From the NCBI GenBank assembly GCA_013400115.1, contig VXBP01002341.1, positions 1 through 64,000 on the forward strand: a stretch of DNA of 64,000 bases. Reading direction: 5' to 3'. Source of the stretch: Rhinopomastus cyanomelas. Lineage: Eukaryota > Chordata > Aves > Bucerotiformes > Rhinopomastidae. Every line of letters starts with the position of its first letter. Positions within the stretch are counted from its first letter, which is position 1. The notes beneath the pieces were generated by a model. The model worked only from the letters and a program-made list of their open reading frames with translations, did not search any database and had not been told where the DNA came from. Positions 39,101-52,316 of this stretch are shown in pieces. A program made the position numbers and the translations under genes.

Positions 39101-40688
39101 TGACTAATTTTGGAGTTACTTTGGACAGAATTAACTTCAGTCAGATGGCTTCTCAGTGTTGGACTTCTTTCCTGGGCTTGAAGTCTTTTCCTTTGACACA
39201 TTAATTTAGAAGAGCGCCATGCAAAGTGCTATCTGCTTTAAAAATCAGGGGTGAGAAGTACATCGACATAAAATTAATCCTTTAAAATTAAAGATGGATA
39301 AACTTAGTTGTTCTATGTTTATAGAAAGAAAAATTAGTATTCTTATAATTGCAGTCAGCTAACAATATGGCTTTAATATTTTTCCTTTTGACATTGGTTC
39401 TGTTGCCAGGTGTATCTGCCTATATTCTGTGATCTGTTTTGCATTACTTTTACAGAAATATTACCATTAAAAGTGCTACATATAGTATTAAATAGCAGGG
39501 TGAGTCAGAAGACATGGGTTGACTCTCTAGCCATAAAGGAGAAGTTTGGACGCTTCATCTCGGTGATATCCTGTGAATACTAATAACCAAATGGTCAGTG
39601 TGACACCACTGATAACGTTGGCATGAAGTTGAGGCAGCCAAGAGTGCAGTATCCCAGTCTGCAGGGTTATGAACGTTGCAGGTTATGGATGGATGAAATG
39701 CACGGGAAAGACTCTTCTGTACTGCCTGTTCTGCTACAGTTTATTTTTCTGTCAGTTTTTCCCCCTAAAAACTCCTTTTATTCATAGGTTTGGCAGTTGG
39801 CCATAAAATTTTGCTTCTAACTGGAACTTGGCAAGCACTTTCTCAAGTCAGGAAAATTATTTTAAACAAATTTTTAAAATATATGATATGTATTGGGGCT
39901 CTTTTAAAAGTTAGGGGTATGTTCTTTTTTATGTTCCAGGAAGAGGGTTTGGCTGCAGTGGTTTCTTTGATGACAAACACTCTAAACAAATTCTTAATAA
40001 TAAATAAATATTGAGTTAGAAAGAGACAATATCAGTTTTCTCTGAAAAGAAATGTGTCTACACTGCATGTACATGTCAAGGACTTGCATATCTTGCTTTT
40101 ACGGCATTGCTTTAAATGAAATACATTTTGTGATGGGACAATGCTTGTTTATCATGTTAGAGACTGAAGGGTTAATGGTATGTTACATCAAAGCAGTTTT
40201 AGATGCCGATATTCCCTCTTTATTTACTATTTCATAACCTGTCTGTAAGTCTTGTGCACAAGAGTCTTGTAAATCAACCCTTCAATGAATTCAGCACCGT
40301 ATGGCAATCAGTGAGGTTGGGGGAACAGGCACATAACTGTTGTGTCAGTCCGTTGTATGGTCTAGCGTCCGAGTCGATTGCACGTGTCTGTCACACAGAG
40401 CAGAAGAACCTTTCTTAGGCATCAGGATTTGCCCTGCTAATTTGGGCAAATACCGACAGCAGCAACACCACAAATCAGCTGGCTTTCTGACAGGGTCTGT
40501 TCTTTGTGCTCTTACAACTTACCTGTAGACTGGAAAACAGGGAGATGTCCCACCTTGTGCTCCTCCCTGTCACTTTTCTCCTGCTTGTGAACTATAAATT
40601 TACTACCTTGGTGACCTAGAGCTTCAGAAATTCATGACATTCCTGCCATTGCTCTTCTTTACTCTGGAATGACTTCCTCAGTTACTGT

Positions 40689-40796
40689 CATAGAATCATA
40701 GAATTGTTCGGGTTAGAAAAGACCTTTGATATCATTGAGTTCAACCATTAACCTAACTGTACCAAGCCCACTGCTAAACCATGTCACTGAGTCAAG
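40689..40796 (-). mobile_element. CR1 LINE 3' tail, reversed, about 108 bp
   Basis: Reversed tail CATAGAATCATAGAATTGTT, then GGGTTAGAAAAGACCTTTGA, GAGTTCAACC and CCAAGCCCACTGCTAAACCA. Same older subtype as 8833-9091. Confidence 0.92.
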
Positions 40797-40950
40797 TGGG
40801 TTTCCATCAAATGAACACATCAAGAAAGAAGTGAGGAGGTATTCAGCTGGCACAGGTATTTTATCAAGAAATGAGCTTGGGAGAGGTACCTAACACTTAG
40901 GAAAAGTATTTAGGATTGTTTTATTTTGTACTGGTTTTACAACGAAGCAT

Positions 40951-41198
40951 GGGTGTGAGCTGGAACGTAGGAGGTTCCACATCAATATGAGAAGGAACTT
41001 GTTCACAGTGAGGGTGATGGAGCACTGCGACAGGCTGCCCAGGGGGGTTGTGGAGTCTCTTTCACTGGACACGTTTAAGACTCATCTGGATGTGTTCCTG
41101 TGTGACTCGGTCTAGGTGATCCTGCAGTGGTGGGGGGATGGGCCTAGATGATCTTTCGAGGTCCCTTTCAATCCCTAATAATTCTATGATTCTATGAT
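40951..41198 (+). mobile_element. CR1 LINE 3' fragment, about 248 bp
   Basis: Opens in the ORF2 C-terminus (GAGCTGGAACGTAGGAGGTT), includes GGCTGCCCAGGGGGGTTGTG, then TCTAGGTGATCCTGCAGTGG, and ends in three ATTCTATGAT-type units. Close to the 3' end of the copy at 18296-20721, so the same subtype. It faces the reversed copy at 40689-40796 across about 150 bp. Confidence 0.95.
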
Positions 41199-42177
41199 TT
41201 TAAAGCATTAAAAAATGTGTAATCACTGATAGGTGACTGCCGTTTCTCATGGCATCAGAATATGGAAAAAATCCTGAACAGGAAAGATCTTGTGCTACTG
41301 TGTGACCTTTGGAAGCTGATGGAAGTCCTTGTCACAAATGTAATGCTCATCCTTTTATCACTGTTGCTTTTCTTTTTCCACTGCATGTGGTGAAGCGATT
41401 TGGGTTTCAGTTTTGAGACCGTTTTTAAGAATTGCATGGTGAAGTATTTAAAAGCCTTTTATTTGTGTGTTTGCAAATATATTTAATAGGGCAATTAAAA
41501 AAAAAGACAATACATTTCCCAGAAACTGAAATTTCTTCTTCTGGTTTGCGTCTAAGGAATTCTGCACATTGGACTCTGGCTGACCCATCGCACTGTTTGT
41601 GCTGGATGAGTAGCATGTGGTGTGCAGCGTGAGGGTGGAAAAGCCCAGTGGATCCAGGTGCAAATTTTGAATAAAGGTTCTGTAAAGTTTGCCTGAATTC
41701 TTACTAGTTTTAGGAACTCTAGGAAAGGCATGAAATGCTGATAATGCAAGTTTATAAGTAGGCCCAGAGATAAGTTAACATGTCAGAATGTTCTGACGAT
41801 TATGTTTCCCTCTTCGTACTTTGTACCCACTGTAGATACACACAGGAGAAAGGACAATGCTGGTAGTTGCAAATTTGGAAGTGCTCTGTAAGGGGCATTA
41901 AATTCCACTCTGGACACTAAGATGTGATTCTCAACTGTGCTGCTTACACCGTGCACCTTGTTCTTCTTCCTGAGGCCAGGTTCTCATGTGTAGAACGGAC
42001 ATAACGATGCAGAGCCTTGAAAGCTGCAGTCAGAGGGTATTAAGTGCTCATTGTATCTGTCACATGAAAATGATCTTTACGTCTGTGACAACATTTCTTT
42101 GCGGAGCCAAATCCAAGGGTTGTGTACTGCATAATCCCATGTTGTGGAGAATATTGCATCACTTACCAAAATTTTTA

Positions 42178-42276
42178 TACTGTATAATATCCATTATGTA
42201 TTTGTACTATACACTATATGCTGTAATATAAATCACATATATTTCTTATATATATAGATATATAAAAATTTAAAGT
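42178..42276. repeat. AT-rich low-complexity tract
   Basis: Almost entirely A and T, with ATATAT and TATATA runs around 42236-42270. No coding potential. Confidence 0.8.
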
Positions 42277-45200
42277 TCTTCTTTGAGAATGTTAATGTAA
42301 TTAATGGTACTTTTATAAGAAATATCATGTTTCTTATAGTCTTTTAAAATCATCTCATTCCTTCTTTCTTGCTTATTTTAAAATTCTGCCTTTTTTTCCT
42401 TTCCAAGCCCTGGCAAGCGTTTGCCTCAGGCTGGCTACTGAGAAGGTGGGCAAAGAATGCTATGGGTTTTACTGCTTTCTTCATTAAGTTCCCTTTCAGA
42501 ACCTCAGTGTGTTTCCCAGGGTCTGTGGCTTTTGAATTGTTTGCCAGCCACACGTGCAATTCTTTACATTAGAATTCTCCAGACCACTTAGATATGGGAG
42601 GGAGTTGGACTGATGCTGAACATTTCTCTGTGTAGTTTCCATTTCAGATGGACAGATATTTTTTGAGAGTTCAAATTTATATATTTGCAGCTACATGTAT
42701 TCACATCTGCTTTGAGGTCTTGGAAGACAATGTAATACTGGAAACAGTTTTCCCGTTCATGACTCTGGCCAGCTGTCCTGGATAATTAGAACTAAAAGCA
42801 TTAGAGAAACATGGACTTCTTGTCTCACTGTTTGGATATCATCAAAGTTTATTATTAGTCTTCCTTCCTGTTCTCAGGACCTAAGATCTTCCCTGTGCTC
42901 TAATACAGGTGCATGTGGAATCGCAGGAATTTACTACCATAGATAAAACAGATACCATGCTCAGCTGGCTCTAGTTAGGCAAGTCTGAATGAAAACCTGG
43001 GCAACTGATTCTGGGTTATCAGGTGAATGATCAGTGATGTATATTTGTGGGATGTGCTTATCAGGGTTTTAAAAAGGATTGCTCTCTTCGCTACGCATTT
43101 ACCTGTCAAAATATTAATTTATGGATTATCACCCAAGAAAATAAAGCAGTCCAAAGGAAAGGACAGACCCAAGTGCTCCTCACGTAAAAGTCAGTTAGGT
43201 AATAAAAAGTATCTTGGGACTTCAACGTAGATCACCAAAACCTGTCAGCAGTGAATAAAACTAGAAATTGTATGTGCATTTATTTTTTTAAACTCATCTG
43301 AACAAAGTTAAGTCAGAAATTGAAAAAAAGCAACCCGATTATGTTTTAACTATTTCAGTGCTGATTCCTTTTAACAGGAACTCGTGGGTGCTGTCCTTAG
43401 CTGCTTTACATGCAGAAATAACTGAGGAGTCGGCAGTTGCTCTCTGCTTGGAGTTGTTAGGGTGGGAACCATGATTCCTTCTCCATGCCCACAAATTCCA
43501 TGTTCCCTCTGTTACTGCTCACAAAGAAGGAAGGAGGTGATACAGACGGTTTTCAGTGCCAAAAGCCTCAACTAGCTCATAGGTGCCAAACAGCCAAGCA
43601 ACATTTCATCCCTGCTCTGGATGCCAAAACCCTCAAGTATCCCTGCTCCACCTGCCAAAACCTCCAACTTTGTCCTGACAACTCCTGCGGCGCGGGCCTG
43701 TGTTGTCAATATGAAGTTTTGCAACACACTGACAATGGAAAATCTGGATGCAGTATAACACTGAAAAACATGCTGGGATTTGCCTTCGGTTTAGTATCAA
43801 AATGAATGATGCTGTAAATATATCCTGTGTGTGACTCTCTTGCATGTTTGATTTTCCAAAACTCGAGTTTGAATTTATTCAAAACTGCTGTAGAATGAAA
43901 ATGTATTGCAGAATTAAGCACTGAGAGCTCTAAACAGCATCTGAGTCCCCAGATGTGTTCTTTCATGTAGCTGAGTAAGTCCATCATTTACCTTTTGGCT
44001 CCTGGACTGTCGCTGAGCTTTACCAGCCTGTGTTTCTGAAATGCTCTTCTTGTTACCAGGCACAGATCCATTTTTCAGTCGATCTGTAGTGCTGTACCCC
44101 TACACAGTGGCGAGGCCAAGTGCAAGGAATAGTTAACATGACTGAAATAACGTTAATAATATTAAAATTCATAGCTTCTAAACATCTGCTTAAAATAGCT
44201 TGCATTTCCTCCCAGGTGTTTTTTTATCAGTCTGAAATAATGATGCATTGTGCTTTTCCTCCAGGATTTTATAATGCCAGATATGTCTTTTTTTAACATA
44301 CAGAATATTTAATTTACAATGGTACACATAAGTAACAGACTTATTAAACTTAATGACATATGCAGTGCACAATTAGGTAATGTATAATGCAACCAGCAAT
44401 ACCAGAAATGTATCAGAAAATGTCTTGAAATCCGTCTTAAAGAAAAAAGTGGAGTTTTTTTCTGGCAAAATCAGGTGATGCAATATCTCAGTAGTGATTC
44501 TCATTTGTCTGCAAGTAAAGTGTGATTGTTTTCCTATCTAGTCGTTGCCACAATTGAGATCGTTTTTCCGGAATCTGTAGTTTGCGTTCTCCACCTTGCT
44601 CAGCTTATACAACATAGAGGTGCACAGCATTTTTATAGGTGACCTTAGCAGGAAAGAGGTTTCCAGTCTAGCTCGTTGCAAAACCCGAGGCATAACAGCC
44701 CGAGTTAAAAGACAAGTGCACAGATTCTGAGGCTTAGCAGCATCTCTGGTGATTATCTGCAGGTAAATACTTGTTCTTTCAGTTACGTGCTCAGCTCAGG
44801 GAAACAGTCAACAGTGCAATTTGATACCTTTTCCACTGAGTGTGGTGTCTGGGAAACGCATCGCAGAGCTACTCAGGCAGGATATTTTCCCTTCAGTGCA
44901 ATAATTCCTTGCGCTGCCTCTGTTCGGAGCTATTGTGGGTATGAGGAGAAGAAAATGTCATGGTGTATGAAGATTAGTGAACAGCAACATAACCTCGTGC
45001 TTTGGAAGACTCTGAAAGTCAGGATAGTGTTAATAGTATTTATGGTTTGTGAGAGTGGGAAGAAGCAATAAAAAGGAAATGCTTCATCTTTGTTCAAAAT
45101 ACTATCAAGGATGAAATTCGCTCCTGGGAGAAGGGCCAGTACTGAGCTTTGGGTATTGCTTAATTCAAGCTTTCAGTGGGACCCAAGTGATGTTTATACC

Positions 45201-46383
45201 TTTTAATAGGTTCTTCAGCTTGGACAAATTTAATCTGAAGAGCCCCAAGTTTGGATGAAGAAATGTAGCTATATGCAATGTGTTATTAAATAGCAGTGTG
45301 ATAGAGCTGTGCCAGTGTAACTCCTTGGGGGGATCCTCTTTTGGAGTTTGGCATGTCTTTTAGAATTAGTACAAACCACTTCGACAAGAAGCCATGAGAA
45401 AAAGCAAAGCGCACTAACCCAGAGAGCTGCACTCACCCAGAGAGTGACACAGATGTAGAAGCAGATACATTGGGAAGTATTCCTGCAGACCAGGAAGCTG
45501 CAAACTTTCTACAGAAATCTTTGAATGAAAAGGTCATGAAACTTGATATGAAGAAGTCTTACTTTGTGAGCACGTTGCTCTGACGTGTAGGACTATCTGT
45601 CCAACACTAGGCACAGTCTGCATTGGTAGATGCTGCCCAGAGGTTGCACTGAATCTCTTCTAGGACCTGACAGAACTCTGCTGTCAGCTCTGCTCTGAGT
45701 TCTACGTGATGCTCCAGGGAAGCACTCAGGAGGAGGTCGCAGGGCAGAATTCTGAGTAGTGTTGTGATACATGGCAGAGAGACTGTCACTTGGGACCCTT
45801 GGGGATGAATATGAATGTTGGGTCTCTACATTTCTTTCATTACACATTCTTTTGCAGTAACTCTTCTGTCACATGCTATGTACTTGGCCTGTGTTTCTAT
45901 TTAATGCAAAAATGGATGTTAAAAACTCCCAAAACAAACACTGAAGGAACTGCAGTATTTCTGTTGGGAAGCTGAGTCTTTGTTACGCTGAATGCGGAGC
46001 ATTTACATATCCAAGCCTTATGTAATGGATGTCTGAAGAATAATAAAACTGCATAAACTGACCTTCATTCTCTGGCACCGCATCTCCTTTGAAGTCTGCA
46101 TGACCAAATTCAAGACAATTATGTCATCTTTCATAACAGCCAAACAAAAGCTTGGCCAAATAATCGTTTTACTCTGTAACAGCACTGTGTTTGATTTCTG
46201 TAGTGTGTGTCGCTGTGGCTGTTGTTATTTACTAGGTGTTACGAGTGACAGTAAAAATCCCCTAGCTTTAAATTAACAATCAGCCTTGGTAACATCTGGA
46301 TTTCATTTATTTTACCTCAGTGCCCTCTTCTGCTGTACTCAGTTCCTTTGAGTAGCACACTGCAAAGCAAGTATGGCCTGAAA

Positions 46384-46452
46384 ACGCGCGCGCACACAAA
46401 TAGTTTGCAGAACATCGCGTTGCGGTGTGTGACCGTACGCGGCAGGCGCAAG
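46384..46452. other. Short CpG cluster
   Basis: About eleven CpG sites in 70 bp: CGCGCGCGCACACA at the left, then CATCGCGTTGCGG and CCGTACGCGGCAGGCGC. The left part is a short alternating CG/CA purine-pyrimidine run of Z-DNA-prone type. Flanks are CpG-poor. Confidence 0.6.
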
Positions 46453-49400
46453 TGGATAGATGAAGGGAAAGTGGCACTAACATCTCCCCCCTGTCCAAAC
46501 CTGCCAGTGCCACACTTCCACTAAAATTCTCCATGTACAAGGCTACCCCTGCCAGTTAAGGGTTGTCAGCAGAAACTCAGATTGCACATTACTAGACTTC
46601 AGACCTTGCAGAAGCCTTGGCGTACTGTCCTCTCAGTCTTGGGGGCTCTGCCTACGTCACCAAGTGCTTCAAAACTTGCAGTTTATTTTCCCTCATCTGC
46701 TGATTGAAGTAATCCTTGCCCGGGCCCATGTGCAGTTTCATGACTTCTGTTTTACTTTTCAAATGAAACACAGATTGGAATTAAATATTCAAAACTTTAT
46801 CATATAAACGGGATTAATTTCTTCAGAGAATGTTGAATTGATTGTTTAGTACTGCTTTGAATGCAGTGCTTGCATTGAACCCTGCGTTCACGTGTGATGC
46901 TTTCAGAATAGGTACAACTCCCACAACTCTAGCTGGATGCAGTCGAAACCTTTTGCCATCTAGCTCTATGCAAAGAGCGGCAAATCATCTACGCTGTGTG
47001 TGTCTGGCTGTTTTAAATTCTTTTGTCTAGATTCATAACAGTGTTTGTGGCTTTGCTTGATGCTGCTGCTGCATCGTGGGCACCCAGGGCATGTACCTGC
47101 ACACACGTGTGTTCGGGTGCATACACACTTTCACAAGGATTCTGGTTCATGTGCTTCGTCTCCTGCAAAATTAAACTGCTAAGGGAAAATCCACTCTAAA
47201 ATGGTTCAGAAAGCTTCACTGCTGACCCATGCTGTAATTATGACTGAAGACAATCAAAACGTTAAAAACTGAGGGTAAGAATCAAACCATGAATGCAATC
47301 CTGAGGTAAAATAATACCCCTTTGTGCCCAACTGCAATTAGCTTTTGATTTCATTCCTAAATGAGCTTCCAAGCTTTTGTTGGTTTAAATCATAATGTTG
47401 ATGATCTTTTCTTTATTTTACTTCAATTTGGTACCATGGTGTAGACAAACATAATACGTAGAGTTTATTAAACCAGACAGCTAGTAAATCAATATTATTT
47501 TGATAATTTATTACTCAGCCAGTGCTCGTTGCTTTTAACTCTTTCCCATGGGACACACAGTTTGAACTAGCTGGAGTTTAAGTCAACACTGTGGGCACTG
47601 AATTAGGCAATGATTCTGAAGAAGGCTTTGTTGGCATAAACTTCTGCTTTGATCACCCTAGTATTTACAGCTTTTTAATTAGATACAGTTCAGAACAATG
47701 GCTTCTATCAAAGCAGTTTTGTAAGTGAACAACTGGATACTGTTTAGGGTTTTAGATGACATTCTGTCTGTTAATATCATGTGGTTGGTTTTAATAGAGT
47801 GATGAAGTTGGGATTATTGCAGGCATTGCCACTGCTTTGTCGCAAGAACCCAGCTTTTCCAAAACAGAGGGCCATGCACTGCTTTTTTAGTACCAGAAGT
47901 TTACTAATTCCTTAATTTATTAGAAAACAATTATTTCCTTGTGGATTACAAAGGACAAACTTTAATTTTGCACTCAGAAACGTGAAAGAAGGGACTCTTG
48001 TTCATCTTGACTTGTTTTCGTGCGCTGCGTGATTTGTTGTGAATCACTGAGCTCTTTTTTGCTCAAGATTGAAGGCAGTTGGTTCCATTTTCAGTGTCAG
48101 ACATTTCAGAGTTGGCTTCTAATGTAAAGTAAACCCCATGCCAGCATGAAAATTCCACAGGGATCTTGGCAGAGATGGGCTCTATCGTTTCTGGAACAGT
48201 AGATTGGCCTAAGTACATTCTTAAAGCTTTACACTAAGTGTTTGTAAAATTTGTAACCTTAGGGGAGCAAGAAAGTAAGGATCCGCTGATGAGTTTACAC
48301 CAACTTCAGCCATTTACTCTTCAGGATAGCTTGTCCTTTAACTAAGAAAGTTTTCTTGACAAGGACAAGTTTTCTGAGAAAGGGATGGAAACTTTGAAAA
48401 TGCCAATATTTTTTAGCTACTTAAAGGTTTGGACTAGTGCTAGCCTACTGAATCTGCCTTTAGAACATGTCTGAGAGGTCTTTAGTCCTGTGTAAGTGTT
48501 GTAGCTAAGTGTAACTCTTGGCCATTTGGGTGTCTAAAATGATGCTTGTTTAATAGTTATAATAGTGTAACAGTAATGTTATTCTCTCTTGTCATGTTTA
48601 TTGACAGATAAGCCTTTAGTTGGTGTTTTTGTCCCTTGTTTTTGTCCACAATATGACTTTCATTCATGATTATGTTAATAGCCAATACTTTACTACGTTT
48701 TCAGTAGTTTGTGTGCAAACTGTGTCACCATGATGATTAGAGCAATTGGTGTTTTCATCTCAGTCTGGGTGTAATTTGCGGTGCTAAAAATCCTACTGCG
48801 CTCATGATAACAAGCACTTCATGTGTCTGACGACTCTCAGGGAAGCACTGACTGACATTTTGTTATCAAAATCTGTGTGTGCTTTCTCAAGAGAGGGATT
48901 TTAAAAGTTGCAAGGGCAGAGGATCAAAAGTCAGTTGTAAATGGAACAGCTGGTGAACAATAGTAGGGGAGGTAAATAAATGCTTAGGGACACCCTGAAT
49001 TAGAGTTTGCTGTTCTTTCTTCATGAAGCAAATGATAAACCTAAAAGTTCTCTCTGGGCTGGATATTATTGAATAACTCTAATCATATTTTTTCAACATT
49101 GAACTACTATGCTACTCATACAGTCATGATTCAAAGGTTCCACATTCTCAAATGTTTTGAGAATTTCTCAGGGAATGTCTATTTTCTTAAACAACACAAG
49201 CGGAAAGTGACATTGTTAAGGGATCCATCAGAACTGTGGTTTCTGTCGGATCTTTAATTTTTGCATTCATGGTGTCTGGTAGTAGTGGTTTTGAATACTA
49301 AGTCACAGTGGTTTTGCTAAACTAGTGAGTTTAAGCTTACAACCGTGCCTAATTACTGTAGCCTAGAAATCACTCTGTAAGCCTTTTCCCCAGATCTCTC

Positions 49401-49880
49401 AAATTAACAGTGCTTTTTGTAATGAAGTTGTATTCTTGGTTTGCTTCCGTGGCTGCACGTCTGGGCAGGCACTTTAAAAAAGGTTTGTTCTTCTATACTG
49501 CCAGCCATTGCAGGCAGACTTCTGGGGGTAAAAAGAGACTTTTATCTTCTCATTAGTCCTGAATATGAAAATCCTTTGTAGAATCCTGCTCGTGATGATG
49601 CTCAGTGTCACTGCTTGAGATAAATGTCGCAGTTCCTGTACAGTGTGTTGGGAATGAGGGCTTATTTGGACACAGCAGTCCATTGGCAGGAGGCAACACT
49701 TCAATCCCATGTGATTATTCTATATTAAAATAGTAAAGAAGCTTGAGATACTCTACATAAGCAGCAAAATCCTGCACTGGGTACTACTAATGCCAAGCAG
49801 TCAAACTGTTGTACTTTTATTTCATTGTACCAACTAAGCTGATGGTTCTTCCTCCTCTCCAACCTCCATTTCTTCTTCAG

Positions 49881-50008
49881 ACCTCCAGAATTACGCGCTC
49901 TGATGAAGATAAGGAAGGCTCCTGGGATGCCTGGGGTGCCTGGAGTGACTGCTCACGGACTTGTGGGGGAGGAGCCTCTTACTCACTGAGGAGATGTTTA
50001 AATGGCAG
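49881..50008 (+). CDS. ADAMTSL3: ADAMTSL3-like exon A: linker and first half of thrombospondin type-1 repeat 1
   Basis: Internal coding exon of a secreted ADAMTS-like matrix glycoprotein, which lacks the protease domain in this family. A long pyrimidine tract ending in CAG precedes 49881, and GTAAGC follows 50008. The 128 bp read from ACC in phase 0 and end in phase 2. The peptide starts TSRITRSDEDKEG and runs into WDAWGAWSDC (codons 49923-49952) and CSRTCGGG. The W-x-x-W-x-x-W string is the tryptophan ladder that is C-mannosylated in TSRs. C-S-R-T-C-G-G fits the POFUT2 O-fucosylation motif, with the modified Thr at 49959-49961. The order TRSDEDK, WSDCSRTCGG and RRCL-x-GR recalls ADAMTSL3; ADAMTSL1 as I remember it has RSEEDR and WSEC here. 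The signal peptide and start codon are not in this exon, and I could not find the preceding exon in the window. Confidence 0.93.
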
Positions 50009-52316
50009 GTAAGCCACATGCCTACGTGTATGTATTCTTCTGTGGCTCTGCCATTGCTCGCTCTCCGCCGGTGGTGCCTACCAAGAAGCATCGTTGCTTT
50101 TGTTTCTGCAACAAAACGCTGTGTACAGACTGTGTTATGCAATCCTGCTTTTCATAATCTGATAACAATGTTTTCATAACCTGACAGTAATCTTCTCTGT
50201 GTAATCTTTTCAACTCTGACAGAACTTTCGTGAGTTATTAAATATGTTTGTGGAAGAACAAGGACGATTTATTTAGTACAAATACTGAGAGAAGTCCCGA
50301 TCCCTGTAATACAAAGCAAATAGTGAGCTACCCGCGTACAAATTAGCCTGCGCTTGAACATTACCTGAGATACTGCTCCAGCGTAGGCTCCCCCGTGTCT
50401 TCTCTGTATTAGAAAAGCAGTTAGTTACTCCACGTATGGAGGTATCAAATGCTGCTTTCTCTTAAGAAAATTTTCCAGATCTTTCTGTATGGAGGTCCTG
50501 GTGGCCATGTGTTTTCGTGGAGAAGACTCAGTGTAGCTTGAAGAGAACAGCGTATGTAGTGAAAGCAATTTACCTCAGTGGTAAAGCTGAACTAATGTAG
50601 GACTTGTTGCTACAATCCTAAAAGTATGAGTAATGCTGCAGGCTTGTAGTCAGGCGGAGAAGAGATCCCAATGAGCTTAAAGCATCTGTGCTGGAGCCTA
50701 TAATTGTTTTCTTTCCTTGAATTACTCTTAAACATCTTTTAAATTGTTCATTATGTTTAAATGTCTATCTTGTTGAGATTTTTTTTTTAGTTAAATGCAG
50801 TATCAACTGGGAAGTAAATTCTTCTTAGAAAAGGTGTGTCATGTGCTTAGGTGCAAACTGCATGAAATACATAGCTAAAGGTAACTGGTTAAAATGCTGC
50901 CTCTTTTGTTAACTGCAAAATGCACAAAGATCTTTGAGAAAAGCTGTATTTCCTGCAAGAAGCTGAGATACTCTACCAGTGCGTTAGGGACTGCCGAGCA
51001 GGCTCAATAAACCAGCAATATAAATTCCGCTGCAGTTTTATGACGATTTTTCATGTGCTCCCCTGTGAAAAACACGTGTTTTCCATACCTTGACGAATGT
51101 TTTTTTTCCTATGCTTTGCTGTTGTTGTAATGTCCAGGAAATACGCAATTGTGAACCAAAGTTTCCACGCTTGCACGTGTCAGAAACATTTTTAGCTGGC
51201 ATGGTGTCATGCAAGGATCCTTGGAAATGATTGGAAATTGGAGATGTAGTATCTTGAGCTTGGAGAGCCTGACCTTCAGCTGCTCTTGCTGACCTCTTGC
51301 TCCAGGCATCCATTGCTTTTTCCTTTGAAGTGGTATTTTGTCAATCCCTCACACACAGTTTTTTAGTGATTTTTGATATTTGCAAGAATTTTTAATGCTT
51401 GCAATAATTTTTCATGCGGAAAGTGGAAAAGCAAGCCTGAGCTGTAAATGATCAGCTGTGCATCCGCGTGTTCTCTAACGTGAGGCAGGGCTTGTTGGTA
51501 CAAAGGGATTATCCAAAGCACCGTTCCTAAATTTAGAGACATCACTAACTGTATCTTCCAGTCAATAACTGAAATATGTTTTCAGTTCTTTCCAAGGGCT
51601 TGATTTTGCCACTTTAAGAAGAATGTCTTGCTCTGTGCAGAAGTGCCAGTTACAGTGAAGTTTGTCAAACTGTGTCCCTAAAAAAAGATGTGAAACCCAC
51701 ATTATCCCCGCGTTTACAAGGCTGCAGGAAATAATGGCAGCTTTATTCTGTCTGTTACCTCAGCTACTAACAACAGACTTTGCTGAGGATATGAACTGCC
51801 CGAGTTTCAGGATTTATGTGCGTTGGGCACCTTAGGAATGCATGCAGTCCGTGAAGATTGGGTCAGTAGTGGAGGTTGAGGCTGTTTTTTCTTTCCTAAA
51901 CAGAGAAGGAGAAAGGAAAATTAATGCTAAGTAGCCCAATACTTGGTTTTAGGATTACTCGGGTGTTCTGATTGTCTTTTCCTCTGGGTTACATCCTGTG
52001 GATTAGAAGCAGCTTTGCTGAAGTCAGCAGAGATCAGTCTCAGGGATGCCTCATGAAACCTTCTACACAAAATACATGAGGCTTCTTGGGCAGGTTTGCA
52101 GTAAGCTGGGCTTACACACGTTCTTTGCTGAGGAGAGACGGCAGTGTAAATTGTTGAGTCTCCGGATCCCCTTTGTATTTAAACCTTGTGTCTTGAGTCC
52201 AAATTACGGTGGAGCAGAAGCAATAAAAGTCTGATTTTCAAGGGAATAACTGACTGTATAACAGGTGAGGCTGTGTTTTGCTCTGACGCAGTGTAACTAT
52301 TTTTACTCTTTTGCAG
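50009..52316 (+). other. Intron between exons A and B, 2,308 bp
   Basis: Begins GTAAGC and ends TTTTGCAG. No repeat or alternative exon recognised. Frames at 51038-51313 on the minus strand look random. Confidence 0.85.

Larger units (their letters stand above)
30266..40688. other. Long CR1-free non-coding stretch, presumed intron
   Basis: About 10.4 kb without a recognised exon or transposon. It contains an exact tandem 13-mer at 31754-31779 and a CpG-dense patch at about 32670-33115, both listed separately. Short poly-C runs lie near 34760 and 37309. Open frames up to 147 codons (32876-33319 minus) have no recognisable domain. Confidence 0.55.
41199..49880. other. Long CR1-free stretch: intron upstream of the first visible exon
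   Basis: About 8.7 kb with no recognised exon. It contains an AT-rich tract at 42178-42276 and a small CpG cluster at 46384-46452, listed separately. The last 40 bases form the pyrimidine tract and acceptor of the exon at 49881. I looked for the preceding ADAMTSL3 segment (acidic linker ending near TYRYDDQ) and did not find it. Confidence 0.6.

Noticed and set aside
41782..41797. 16-bp inverted repeat GTCAGAATGTTCTGAC, resembling a heat-shock element dimer
   Set aside because: 7+2+7 inverted repeats are expected several times by chance in 64 kb, and nothing nearby supports function.
43553..43680. Recurrent TGCCAAAA-type words suggesting a degenerate tandem repeat
   Set aside because: Spacing is irregular and matches are too short to support a repeat unit.
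47101..47112. ACACACGTGTGT palindrome with a CACGTG core
   Set aside because: Short and embedded in CA/GT-rich sequence; common by chance.
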